Below are positions 33,101-49,077 of a stretch of 64,000 nt of DNA, in pieces. The stretch is from assembly GCF_019649055.1 (NCBI RefSeq), contig NW_026570231.1, positions 1,302,001 through 1,366,000 on the forward strand, read 5' to 3'. Both the position numbers and the translations under genes were made by a program. Origin of the DNA: Paramacrobiotus metropolitanus. Lineage: Eukaryota > Tardigrada > Eutardigrada > Parachela > Macrobiotidae. Under the pieces are notes generated by a model, which saw only the letters and a list, made by a program, of their open reading frames with translations, did not search any database and was not told the DNA's origin. Position 1 is the stretch's first letter; every line of letters begins with the position of its first letter.

Positions 33101-36100
33101 TTTATTACAGAAAATTTGCCTGTTCAGCAAAAATGGTCATTGATACACATACATAATGCATTACTGGTTGCCAGTTCAATGCTGACTGGTTTGCCGTTTG
33201 TGAAAATATAAGCAATGTGTATTTCAGCAGGTGATTTGGAAGTTTCACTCCCCACAAATAGCATCCATCATTGCACAGATTTATTGAAGATCAACCAAGC
33301 GCAATGAAATATGCTTTCTTAATCAGAACAAAACGGCCAATTTGAATCTGACGCGACAGATTCAACAACAATGTGTGCTGCGTATGTACGAGTGCTAACG
33401 CTTCGAATTTTAAATGCAGTTTGACTACGCCCGCGCATTTTCCGCTAGAACTCGCGGCATGTTACAATTCTAGAATTATTATGGAAAATATTTAAAGCTT
33501 GAATAAATAATTTTTATAATTATTAGAGCTACAGATCACACTTATTAGTCAGTTGAATAGAACTAGCTCATAGTTTTTTTTCAAAATACTGCTTCTTACT
33601 AGCTTTCGAAATCTGCCATGGGACAACTTTGACATTATCAGCGCATTACACATGATGTCTACTATGGACGTCACTTGAGCATCGTTCTACGCAAACTGCA
33701 GTAATATACAATAAATATGAACAAGCATCGTAGATACAACTGCCAAATTTAATAATAACAAAAAATTGCACGCAAAACGAAGAACATAAAAAAAGACATT
33801 GAGGTACGGTGTCATATGAATTTCGTTCCCACGCACAATGTGAATGCTATTGTAGCAGAGAACACAAAAAACGGCACAGGAGAGTTTTTGATAAAATTAA
33901 AGTTTTGTCATATTGGCTCGTAGGACATACAAACCAAGTGCTGTGCTTTTGATAAGCAATTTGTCAAAGAGCTGAATAAGACGGTCAGGAGAGAATCCAC
34001 GCGTGAAATAGCTTATATGACAAAAGTACGTGACGCTTTTGTGTTAAGTTTCTGGCTTTTTCATGAACATCTCATCAAGTGGACATCCTGCGGTGCCATT
34101 GGTTTGTAATGCTTCGAACTATGCGTGAATAGTGATTTCCGACTAATGAGTCCGTAATAAACGTTAGTGGTGAGAAATGTTACTTGGCAGCGCTTTATCA
34201 GTTCTTTTGCACTAAATTATCTTGAATTAACTTTATATTTTTTACAAGGGTCAGTAAGTAAGCCCAAAAATCCCCGTGAACAGTACGTACATGAACACGT
34301 TCGTTAAAGACTCTCCAAGTTTTAGCACTAATAAATCGCCGAATATTAAAGACTTTCAGCTGCATTAATGGGCAAGTTGGCAGCAGCAGTAATACTGTAG
34401 TTGGTATAATATTGTTTGATGCGAAATGTGGACTTGTGAAGCACAAAACAGTTAAATTGTCGCGTATTCTAGCTGATACTGCAGCTGCGAAGTGTGAGGT
34501 GCTTTTTGTGATTGGCATTCCACAATCCACATACGCATCCATAGTTATTAATTCGGTCTTCTGACCATTCAAATTTTAACCGCACGTTGTAATGGCTCGA
34601 AAAAGCAAACTACAAAATAGCCGGCGCACGAACTTAAATTCTAGTATATATATGAATTAATGGGAATTTAAACCAACATAAATATCTCCGCTAATTTTTG
34701 TTACAATAATCATATACTGTAACTGCGGCGTTAAATATTGTACTTTGAACATTTAAGTCGTCAAGGTATTACTGCACTACACCGGATTACATGCCTTCCC
34801 TTTTGATATTCAAGATGAAAACGGCAGACATATTATTGAGCAGCCCGTTCCACAAGCCAGGCCACTCCAGACTTGTTCACGGGACAATGGAACGCTGGCG
34901 GATAAAAGCGTACAAGTTAGCTGGCTGTATTATAGCAAAATGGCAACTGTCACTATTCTCGGCAGTCCAACAATGCTGATCCCCAAATGCGTCAATAGGT
35001 TCATTCAAGCTGAAATATGCTGAAAATGTGCGCTGTGCATAGTTTATAAAATGAGAAAATTTTGATTTTAATGAGGCCTGTGATTTCTGGATTGGACCCG
35101 CCGCCCCGGTCACCCCACTGCGCCGACACAGTTGAACCGCCCAGTGCGAATCAGCATACTGCAGTGCGCAGAGCAAATCCCGGTATTGTGACCAATTCAT
35201 TAGGCTGGCAGCATCAGCGCTGCGCTTATTTATCAAACAGCGTACGCACCACACTCATTCATTAAGCAAACGCTTTAATTTTAGAGGTGTGCCGCGTTAG
35301 ACAAATGTTGTTTATAGATTTGTAGCAATCAGCTGCAATCAACAGCCACATTAATGTACATGCCACCAATTTAACTGTGTCATTTCATGTCATATGAGTA
35401 CAAATCTAACGTTTTGTTTACGATCCGGTTGATTAGTAGCTTCGAATGTACGCACCATGTAATTTTAAAATATCGGTTTCATCCTAAATGTAGCCTGTAT
35501 ATTATTATGAGAGACAATGAGTATATATAGACGGTGCATATTGTAGTGTATGTGTGTATATATATATGTGTATTCTGTTCAACCAGCCCTGTATACGTAT
35601 TGCATTTTAGAGGTTACAAAGTAGTTCATTGTTAATGCGAATTAATATATAGCTAAGAAAGAAACTTGGTCGTTTAGGTAATTACGTGTAATAATATTTT
35701 CAGAGACTGACTGCAACAAAGACAAATGTTTACTGTTATGTAAAAAAAAATTGAAATTATAAGTTACAATATACACAGCAGTATCATGATATTTTTCGGT
35801 CGATGGTCAGTAAAATGTTGCCATGTTTGCAGGTGAAATGGACGCCAGTTTTCATGGAAGTAAAAGTTATCGGCGCTTCTGCACCATTTGTAAAATTTAA
35901 CCGAGTGATCCTTATGGGAATAACCAGTATCCGCAGCGTCGATCACAATTCTCTCCAGAGAACAATTGAATAACATGACGCATGTTGCAAGGAGGGGCAA
36001 TGTTGGTCTCGAAGCCTGTCATCTGAACCGTTCTCACGAATTGCTAAATTGTACCCGCCCCAGTCTCCGTTTATATGAGTACATATGCAACGTGCGCTTA

Positions 36101-37223
36101 GATAGTCCCTGTTGAAGAAAAATGGTGCGCAGCTAGAAGAGCATACATTGCGCAGCTGGCTCCTGAGTGCTCAGATCAGACGATCGTATTGCCGGATCGA
36201 TTCACACAGATCCAGCCAGCAAGAAAATAAGCCCTTAACCATTCGACTGCCGATTGCCGATTTGACGGCGCGTTGTCCGAAGTGGACATCACCAGTTCTC
36301 TACTAGGCCGCGTGACCTTTCCGTCGATAGCTTTCTCAAATTTACACATTTGATTGTGGAACTTTCTGAACCTCAGCATTCTTTCATCACATACTTCAAG
36401 CCTACTGTGTCAGGTACGGGCTCATTATTATTTACATTTAAGTCATATATTATCCCAAATTTTTTTAATCTGCCGTTTAAAGGTTTGCAATTAATACCAC
36501 ATTTGCATGTCCTTTTCATTTGCGTTTGCATTTGCCTAACCTTTTGTTTAAAATTAGGTGTTCCATATATCAGATGTTAATTTAATTGCTGTTGATCACG
36601 ATTTTGATATAATACGGGTTATAAAAGTAAAGTTCGATATTCAATATGATGCAGATATCCCAATCTCTTCCATGAGTGTAGTAAGGCATGTTACGATGAA
36701 AAAAAGCAGATTAAATTTTTTGTATCAATAGCATCAGAATAAATTTTTTTTGTGCTGTAAAAACTTCAATTTTAGTAGCTGAAGATGAACGATCAGATAC
36801 ATACGAGGTATATATTAGCTATCCTAAATCTTATACTCGACAGGGAATGTATATGTCATGGATGATGAAGGATGTCATATCGATAATTCGATGGTGTAAC
36901 ATATTCTTTGCTAGAAAGGGATTTTGAATTTCAGTGACCAAAAAAGTCGAATCCAAAACGGTTTTGATCTTGATCCTTTCTGCTGCTAGTATAATTCGTG
37001 TGCAAGCCAGTAAATTTAAGTACCGCTGACCTTTTGCTGCCCAGGCGGTTGCACGCATCCATTCACTATGAGTAATTCACAGCTGCTATGTGCACCTTAA
37101 CAAAACAAGCGTTTGTTTTTTTGACTAACTATGGTATTGTTCCTGCATCCGAGGTCAGTTAATTCTCGCCTCTGTCCTTGCAGTTAGTTATCGTTTTTTT
37201 GCGATATTATATTTGATCTGACT
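30127..37223. other. 7-kb gene-poor region upstream of FEZF
   Basis: The first 400 bases carry the DBT 3' UTR. Beyond that, no exon with family resemblance was found on either strand. The longest frames (124-125 codons, minus strand, at 34198-34572 and 34877-35254) show no recognisable domain. The region lies between a housekeeping gene and a developmental transcription factor, so a cis-regulatory role is plausible (inference). A TG/TA microsatellite occurs near 35550. Confidence 0.4.
30529..30534 (+). terminator. AATAAA poly(A) signal of DBT
   Basis: Canonical hexamer about 400 bases after the DBT stop codon; the sequence TTAAATAAATAAT around it offers overlapping hexamers. Confidence 0.55.
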
Positions 37224-40433
<3,210 letters not shown>

Positions 40434-40648
40434 AGTACCTACAAAAAACTAAGAAGCAAATAATATGAACTTATGAATTTAAATGACAGCTTTGTGTTGC
40501 TTATGAAGGTTTTAATTATATGGAACGCTGTAAATACAATGCACATAATGATCATACAACAGCAAGTTTGTTTTAGCAACCTCTCTGAATTTTAAAGAAT
40601 CACTTGAGCTGATGACTGCGGTATGATAATTGCAATTACCGGTTACTC

Positions 40649-40654
40649 AATAAA
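40649..40654 (+). terminator. AATAAA poly(A) signal of FEZF
   Basis: Canonical hexamer about 215 bases after the stop codon. Confidence 0.5.
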
Positions 40655-41003
40655 ATCCCTGTGTTTATCATGATGTATTAGACGGTGGATTTATTTTGCT
40701 CTCCATTAAAAAAATACACGGCCGGAGTCAAACCAGAGTGGTATTCTGTTCCAGTAAAACGATAAGAAATTAAGAATATTGCCATATATAATGCGTTCAC
40801 CATAAAACCATTACATGTTATTTTCTTGATGACGGTTACACAGCTCGTAGTAAATCAAAACACACTGTTATTATATATCTATACTTCTATAGATAACATT
40901 TGTATAGCAGAACGTGTTTTTATGACATTAAGTGTAAGTTAGAGCACCGAAAACCAAGCTGTTCACTGAGATCGCTTGCGGTTGACCGTGAGACGATAAT
41001 TTA

Positions 41004-41089
41004 TATTTCCCAATCAGTATCGAAAACGTCTAACGGAATAAATGCATATTTCACAATCAGTATCAAAAACGTTTAGCGGAATAAACACA
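41004..41089 (+). repeat. 43-bp tandem duplication
   Basis: Two adjacent units of 43 bp, each containing CAATCAGTATC and AACGGAATAAA or AGCGGAATAAA, differ at about six positions. Confidence 0.75.
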
Positions 41090-41618
41090 TGCATACAACA
41101 GAGTTTCCAGGAAAGGAAATCCTTGGTAGCCGACTAACATGCATGATAAGAAATTATCTTCCAATATTGTTGTGATTATTACTAGCCTACCGGTATTAAA
41201 ACGCGCCAATGAAACAACTTTCTGTAATGGCGACAGAATATATGCGTAAATTTTCATTCAAGTACTCTGTACAGAGTCTGTATGTGCAACTTCATGTCAG
41301 CAGTAAATTAACAAAGAATTCAAAATTGTCCTTATAAACAATCCAACCACGTTGGTTCGTTCATCAATGAATTTTGAGTTCTGTAATTATCACAAAACAA
41401 TTCATCCAAAACTATATACCTATTCTCGCTAACTGATAAAAACTTTGACTGCATATCGCTGACGTAACGGCGTATCAGATTAATCTGAGTGTGCGTCGGC
41501 ACAAATTTTATGGATTAATATGACTGCATATAAAAAGGTTTTAATGAATATTTGCGCGACTTAGTTACTAGCTTACTGCGGTAGATCTCACACCCCGGCT
41601 CATCCAAGATCAGCAAAT

Positions 41619-44600
41619 ATGGCGACCACAACCAGAACCAAGGAAACATTTGTTGTGTCGGATGGTCCCAGGTTGGCTAATTCAGTTCCATTTATGTTTC
41701 GTAATTCGATTAAATGTAGGCTAACTTATTGAATACTTAATTTATTAATCGGCTTACTTCTATACTAATCGTAAAGTATCTCTTGCGTACATAACTGAGT
41801 GTGTTTCAGTTCCGATAATAAGTATGGCCGAAAAACGGTGTACGGATTGGGAGTGGCCGTTTTCGTGTTCCTTGTGTTGTCCATCACGTTTATTGCGCTG
41901 TATGCTACTGCGCCAGCAGCCTCCAGTGAATGTGGAACAACACCAAGTGGAACAACACCAAATGGCACAACACCAAGTGGAACAACACCAAGCGGTACAA
42001 CACTAAATGGTACAACACCAAGCGATGTTCCTACCACAACGCCGCTGCCAGTAAAGCCGGGTGAATGTGGCACGGCAGGCTGCAGAAGGGCAGGTACACT
42101 TGATAATTATTAATTTGTGTCATTTGTTGATCAGTAAAACGTGCAAAGGGTAATAATAAATATAGTTTAAATATAAGTTTAATTATATCTTGCCGCCAAA
42201 GTCCTGATCAAATGCGTCGGAAATAATACGGTTGGCTTACTGTTTCAGCGGAAAGCCTACAGAAATCCATAAACAAGTAAGCATACAACCGCGACATTAT
42301 TCGCACTGATCGGCAAGATCCAGAATACATAATTTTACACAATATTGCTGTTTTTAATATTTAAGATTTTTACCTGAAAACCTGTGTCAGCGTGCTTTTT
42401 CTTTTTTTATCTCAGAGACGTTCAACCTTGTGACAATTTTTACGAATTTGCTTGCGGAAACTGGAATAAGACGGAGCCGATGCCTGATGACCGGTAGGTG
42501 TTGATTAAGTGAACTTTTATTAATTACGTAAATCTTTGCTGTTTAGTTCATGTTGTACAGAGGGTTATTCAGCCAAGTGTGGACACTTCGAAAAAAAATT
42601 CCTTAAAAATTTCATTTTAAGAGAAATGATGCCATAAGCATCTCAATACAACGACTAACTAATCTGAATGCTTTTTGCAAATTTTGGTGAAAATCCAGCG
42701 TAAAATGCTCGCGATATTGTCTGTTAACCAAAAGACTCCGACTACTAACCCTTGACCAGTCAAAATTTGGCTTTCGATCACCTGGCCTTAAAAGGATCGT
42801 CAGTTTTTCCAATCTGAGCGGTTTTAGTTGTGAAAAGCGACGATCCGAATATTTTTTATAGCAAAAACGATTTCATATTCTTGCGCGTTCTTGCGGTAGG
42901 ACGGTTGGAAAAAACGCGAAAACAGGAAGAGACCCGCAGGAGCCATGCCCATTGCGCGAACTCTTACGCACGAAACTATAGCTATCCTTTCCGTCCCTCC
43001 ATAAACTAAAGTTGTAAAACAAGTCTTTCTCTACCGTTTACAATGTTCATTGGTCGAGAAAGACGCTACACGGATCAAGCCTGGCAGGGAAGAAGAAGTC
43101 ATCCAGAACCCGAGACGTGCTCCCGGGAGCACTGCTGAGTAAACAAGGATGCAGCTTCCCAATCAAGAAATACTAGTAATTCCTTCAGAAAAAGGATTGT
43201 TCGAAACCCCTGACAGGTTTTCAACGGGTTATGGCGAAAATCCAAATTTTAGATAAATTTTGAATGAAGGCAATCCATTTCCTATAGCTGAACTGGTCAA
43301 CTGTTGCCAACATGGGGGGGACAAACTTAATTTTTCCTGAGCTACAGGATGAAGAAATCGTGACTCGATTGATTTTAAAGTATGATTGGATGTTATGGCT
43401 ACCTGACAAAATTTTTAAAAGAGTAAAATGAGCCTGCGACGGCTAAGGAGAAATTTTCCAAAAAGTGTCCACACTTGGCTGAATAACCCTCTGTACTTAC
43501 TCCAAAAGCATAGAGATATATACGTTAAAGTACGTACAAACTTCCAAAACTAGACTCCCGAATGGATAAAACAAATTGTCCTAAAGGGGAAAATAAAGAC
43601 GAAAACAGATATCTTAAGCTTATTATTGTTTGTCCCAGGAAATATTGACTAATCAACCACCGCCAAGTTAATGAATGGTTTTTAGTATGCTTTAATACAA
43701 GTTAGTGCAACTGCAATGGCACATCCTGCAGTACTGAATAATACTCGTACTTCCAAGCAGTACAATCATAATAATTATGCTTCTCAGCTACAGTATCTAT
43801 TTATATTGAACGCGAATTGACTTTCTGGTACTATCACCTGTTACCGTCAATTCCATCCGGCATTGTAATCGCATCCAGATAATTTGGTGGACCACATAGA
43901 TAATCAACAGAACACAGAAACGCGAGGTTGTTTACTAATTATCGTGTTTGGTGTCACGCAGGAGTACGTGGGGCGTTTTCAATGTTCTGCGAAGAGAACT
44001 GGCAAGCAACTTGAAAGGTAACGGAAATTAAACAGCTAAAAAAACTGACGGTGGTAATTTCAGTGTAATATTTCTGTTGATAAGTATCGAATGACGTATT
44101 ATAAACCAAAATACCTGTAAAATATTGTAATGCTCATGTTTTACAGTTGTTAGTAGTCGGTCATATAATATGCGCATCTCAGAGCAAAAATATGCAATAG
44201 AGTAATAAAAAGAAACTTTGAAAAACCTCTTACTTCTTAGAAATCCTTTTTTGTACAACCGAATGGGTTTAGTGAACAAAACGGGTTAAGTGAACCTGAG
44301 TTATATATATGGTCATGTTTTATAGACCTTTTGAACGTCACTCATGGAGATACGACTTCCCTCAACTCAACACAGAAGATGCAACAATATTTCCAAACAT
44401 GCGTGGACGAAGGTGTGTTTTTGAATGGCAACATAATGCATTATAATTTGCAAAATCGCAATATTAACAATATATCTGTATGTCCTGCAAGATGTTGGTT
44501 TGTCGGCTTCCGTTGTACTGACTTGATACTGTTTTGCGATTTCCGAGTCAAGAACCGGGGTTTACTTTAGTAAATTTTTTTTCAGAAAAGCTGGAGGACC

Positions 44601-47600
44601 AGGCAAATATCGAAACTCTCCGCAACCATATTATAGCAGTTTTTCCGGAAACGGTCAATTTCCCATTCAATGACAGTCCCATTCCCGACTTCGATGCCTC
44701 GTTCCGTGCCATGGCGAAGGCTCGTAAATTTGGATTAAGACTGGGAGTTTTTAACAATTTCATCCAATCAGACAATGACCAACCGCGTGTTAATATCATT
44801 CATCTCGATGCTGCGCCGCTTGGCATGGAGAGACATTTCTATCTGAGAGAAGATAACAGTACCGAAGTGACCGCATATCGAGAATATTTAAGGGACATGA
44901 AAGTGCTGTTTGCCAGGAAATTTGGACTTACCGGTATTACAGAAGCAATGGCTCTTGAAAGTGCAAACAGATTTATTGAATTCGAAACCGTTCTTGCACA
45001 GGTAACAAAAATGTTTCTTGTTTTACTGTATTAAAAGCATTTGGAGTACAGTAAACCATACGTTGACTGTTTCATAAATATATTCAGGTACTGTACTACA
45101 TTCGGATTAGGTCTTCTTATCGCTTTAAAAAAGAGCAAAGTTGTTTTAAGTATGTATTGGTAAAACGATCAACTATGAGACGTACAGATATTTTTTCATG
45201 GACACTTAATTTGCTGAAAAGGGTTTTTGTTTTAAACTTCATGCTAACCTTTCTTCCCTTTTTCTGTCGATTTTTCTTATCGAGTTCTCACTAATAAATA
45301 ATAAAACCATATTTCAGTAAAGTACTCAGTCGTAATGCATGTATGTATGCATTGACGGTTGCAGGCAAAACTGACACCTGAAGAAAGGAGAGACCCCAGA
45401 AAGACCCAGAACAAAATGACCATCGGTCATTTTGCCGGCAACTACACGGACAGAATGGGTTTGAATGCCTCTGAATTAGTCGGCTATTTCACGACAGCGT
45501 GGGATTCTGACCGAGTTCGTGCACGCTTGAATGCTTCCGAAGTTATTAACGTGCGAGAAACCAACTACTACGATGTTCTCACTGACTTGCTGCGAAATTA
45601 TACAAACAACCCTGAAGGTCACCGGTAAGCGCTGCCCGCTCACGTTAGTACGCAACAGATGATCAGTTTAATTAAAGTTAAAATAATTTCAGGTTTCTAG
45701 CCAATTATCTGATATTCCAGTTGGCTAACAGCTACAGTGGGCGCCTAGGAGCTGAGTTTCGTAACATTAGTCGAAAATTCAGTACGGTCCTTCAGGGTCC
45801 CAGCTCCCCCATTCCGCGCTGGGAGACCTGCGTTAATCAGGTTAACAACGAGTTTCCCAATGCCGTTGGTCGACTGTACGTCGAGAGTCACTTCCAGAAA
45901 ACTGCCAAAGTTCGGGTAAGGCTTGGGTATCGATGGATTTGATATGTTCATTGGGGCAGTTATTCGTTCTCGACTCAATTGTTCAATTTTGCAGCTGGAA
46001 AAGATGGTGAAATACCTCTTCGATTCCATCCGCACTATTATTATCGTAAGACAAACGGACAGTATTCCATTATTAAATTAGGTTGATCAACGGAATTGCT
46101 GATTCAGGAATAAATAAAATTGATGGGTCTCAATTGCAGAAATCGGACTGGATGACACCGACTACTCGAATAAACGCTTTGCAAAAGGCCGATCTTTTCA
46201 CAGTTTTGGCTGGCTATGAAGATTACATTGTAGATGATTCCGACAGACTCAACAGAGAACACGCAGAGGTGAGCGGAAATAGCAAAAAAATACATTTTTT
46301 TTAAGTATAATAATTATTCTTGTGAAGACCGATATTCACAGAATTATGATAAGATGGAGGGTGAAGCTGAACTAACAAAGAAGTATGAAATAGCGTTTGC
46401 AGTAACCGCAGTGTTTGATACGGCGATCCGCGTTTGCAGCATAATATTACAGGAAAATAATACGCAAAACGTACGGTTAGAAAATTACTTGTGCTGACCA
46501 CAGTCTGTTGTCAATTCAGTTCGCTGTGTCCGAAGACTCATACGTGGCCAACGCAATCAGTTACGGAAGCTGGTCAACAAATCTGGAAGGTGAAGAGTTT
46601 GTGAATGGTACCAGACGAGACACTTGGATAACAGGAGCCGCGGTCGTCAATGCTTTCTTTGCTCCTAATTTTGCCTCCATCTGTAAGTTTACAACACCTC
46701 TTTCCTTACGATTATGCAGCATCATAACAAATTAAAGACAATCTCTACTTCACGGAAATCTAGCGTTCCCGGCCGGCATTCTGCAGCCCCCATTCTTGGG
46801 TGATGATTATCCGGATTACTGGAACTATGGTGCCGTTGGTACAGTTATCGGCCACGAAATTACGCATGGATTCGATGATAAAGGTCAGTTTTGGGATAAC
46901 AGTTTCGAAATGTGTTTGATAAGTCTTCAACAGTTATATCATCAACCTATTTCGTTACCACAACGGGTTGGTGATAGACTTTTAAAAGAATTCCAGCATA
47001 TACAATAATATGCAACCTATCTTGTTTCTGTGTTGCTGCACCAAAAGTTGCAAAACAGTATGATAAGGCTGCCGTTTAGCAGTTGCATGAATGTTCGATG
47101 CAGATAGCGGAAATCAAACCCGCTGCTTTGTGATGACCTTGCTTATTTTCCGAGGATCTGTAATATGGCATAGTGAACTTAACTGCATATATTTATAATT
47201 TCGCAATCCTTGAGTTTTGCCTATACAATTGTTTTTAACACAATTTAATTTTCAGGGTCTCAGTACGACGGTTATGGAGTATTGACTAACTGGTGGGACG
47301 ATGAATCCAGGTTAAATTTCACGAGCAGAGCAAAAGGCTTGATTGACCAGTACAGCAACTTCTCTATGATGGGAGTTCAAATGAACGGAAACTTAACTCA
47401 AGGCGAAAACATTGCTGATAATGGTGGAATTAAGGAAGCCTTTATGGTAATAACCATGGCAAAATGAGAAAGTTTGAATAACGTTGTTTTTACCAGTTGG
47501 ATGATGGCATATTTCACCTTTTCTTCAGGGATATCAAAACTACATTCAGCGTGAACATGCTGGTGTCCCTGAGCCAAAATTGCCGGGTCTCGATTATACT

Positions 47601-48322
47601 CCAGGTATATAAGGCAGACTGAGGCGTGTGTACAATACTTATCTGCTCTTGGTTGTGTAATTTCGTCTTTAGTTATGCCGTAATATTACTAAAAAAAGTA
47701 TTTAGTAATATTATGGTCATGCACATATTGCGAGGCCAATTTTCCGTAAAATCAGCTTCTAATTTCGATAATTTAATTTTGCAGAGCAACTGTTCTTTTT
47801 GGCAAACGCTCAAGTAAGTACAACCTGACGAATTCATGTTAAACTAAAAAGAGAATGATTATTGTTCCGGAAAAACTGATTTCTCATACGGTTACATAAG
47901 CTTATATTGGAGCGTCTGCTTAATAATTAACAGGTGTGGTGCAGCGATTTTCGGCAACAAGCACTGGAGAACCAAGTTAGGACAGGTAAAGGATTTTCAT
48001 ATTTGCAACGAGACTGAAATAATTAGGAAGTTATACGATATCCCGAACACCAATACAATCCTTACTGTTAAGTCAATGTCCTACATAACCGCTATCATAA
48101 ATTTATTACAGTTCTGAAAAACCTAATTTGATGCGTAACACACCAGCGCGCTATTATAACATTCCTATGCTTTACGAATGCTTTGGGTATGTAACAGGAG
48201 CTCACAGTCCGGGTCGCTTCCGTGTGATTGGGCCCATGCAGAATTACGACGAGTTTTCTAAAGCTTTCACCTGTCCCGCTGGATCATTCATGAATCCAGA
48301 AGTAAAATTTGGAGTGTGGTAA
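41619..48322 (+). CDS. M13 family (neprilysin-like) zinc metallopeptidase
   Basis: Eighteen phase-consistent exons give 806 residues: 41619-41671, 41810-42093, 42249-42276, 42416-42493, 43962-44017, 44326-44412, 44586-45001, 45365-45624, 45693-45915, 45995-46045, 46140-46268, 46520-46682, 46764-46883, 47256-47446, 47529-47604, 47785-47813, 47934-47985 and 48198-48322. It is a type II membrane protein: a short cytosolic tail, a transmembrane helix near 27-52, a Thr/Pro/Ser stalk, then the ectodomain. Zinc ligands are His640 and His644 of HEITH and Glu700 of GENIAD; Asp704 follows. [11 protein letters not shown] and [11 protein letters not shown] (substrate-binding His and Arg) are present. Neprilysins cut small peptides, such as neuropeptides, outside the cell. 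The usual Cys near the C-terminal VW is absent (ends VKFGVW). It should be catalytically competent. Confidence 0.93.
41934..42023 (+). repeat. Six-unit 15-bp coding repeat in the peptidase stalk
   Basis: Six tandem copies of a 15-nt unit encode Gly-Thr-Thr-Pro-Ser/Asn (one Leu variant). They directly follow the membrane anchor. Such Thr/Ser-rich stalks are often O-glycosylated and can vary in copy number. Confidence 0.9.
42558..43493. mobile_element. 936-bp inverted-repeat DNA transposon, non-autonomous
   Basis: Perfect 31-bp terminal inverted repeats starting CAGAGGGTTATTCAGCCAAG (42558-42588 and 43463-43493) are flanked by TA on both sides. This is the arrangement of Tc1/mariner-superfamily elements. 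The interior has no frame longer than about 66 codons and no transposase motif, so it is a deletion derivative or MITE. It sits in intron 4 of the M13 peptidase gene, which explains that intron's 1.47-kb length. Confidence 0.8.
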
Positions 48323-48594
48323 AACGTTAAGTTGATGCGGTACACGACAAAGTTGCCTGATCTGTGATCTCTGTTGAACGTTTGCCTGAAGAAATGGAAA
48401 AGTGGTTAAACTGAGGTTGTTACCACTCATACTGCGCAATTACTGTATTTATAATTAAATTTTTGGTCAGAATGCACTTACTGGACTACTGTCTAAAAAA
48501 ACAGATGAATGAAATCCGTCTGATCGAGCTACCAACGCATACAGTGTCATAAAAAGATGCATTAAAAATGAAGTGTTTTTAACAGTGCGGTACA

Positions 48595-48972
48595 TCAAAA
48601 TTTTCCAGTAAAGTTCGAAAAGGGCTGTATATTTCGCCACGCCTGACTATGGATATTGTCATTGGTGACAGTATTGTAACGTTGCTGCGCTCTCTCGTGA
48701 AATTCCAGTTTTTTACAGAGAATGTTGGTTAAGTGATTTTGGTCGTTGGTAAGACGGTCTTGAAGAGTGTTTTTGTGACTGTCCAGACCCGGCACGATTT
48801 CTTCAATTTGGCTTGACATATCCGCAAAAGTTCTGAAAAGATGTTTCACAATTTAAACTTTTTGCAACAACATCCATTCACTTTATAATCAGAGTACGAT
48901 ATAATTCTAAAACTAAACAAAAAGACTGCACTCACTTGTATATTCGCCCGAATGGTCTAGATCTAGCCGCGT
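48595..48972 (-). CDS. Small reading frame of two exons, coiled-coil-like
   Basis: Two minus-strand exons, 48972-48936 (TACAA|GTGAGT) and 48832-48595 (after CTTTTCAG), join in phase 2. They read RSRPFGRIYKTFADMSSQIE and onward to a stop, about 90 residues. The sequence is polar, with heptad-like leucines and isoleucines. No start codon was found, so a 5' exon is missing, or the piece belongs to an alternative 3' end of the HEAT-repeat gene just upstream. I recognise no family. Confidence 0.4.
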
Positions 48973-49077
48973 CTTTTAGAATAACATTACATGAATTACA
49001 CTACGTTTCAACATAATAATATATCAGTGCATGTTAACAATACAAAAATCCTCATGATTACCTGGATGTTGTCGGAT

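Larger units (their letters stand above)
40434..41618. other. Intergenic between FEZF and the M13 peptidase gene
   Basis: Contains the FEZF 3' UTR, a 43-bp tandem duplication near 41.0 kb and the presumed promoter of the peptidase gene. No gene is seen. Confidence 0.4.

Noticed and set aside
34198-35254. Two minus-strand frames of 124 and 125 codons
   Set aside because: No domain, no splice partners and no similarity to each other or to known families; lengths are within chance for 7 kb of non-coding DNA.
48111-48197. In-frame upstream extension of the last M13 exon ([13 protein letters not shown])
   Set aside because: It breaks the join to the preceding VWCSDF exon and separates it from AHSPGRF, which adjoin closely in all M13 peptidases; a GTAACAG acceptor at 48197 restores phase and spacing.
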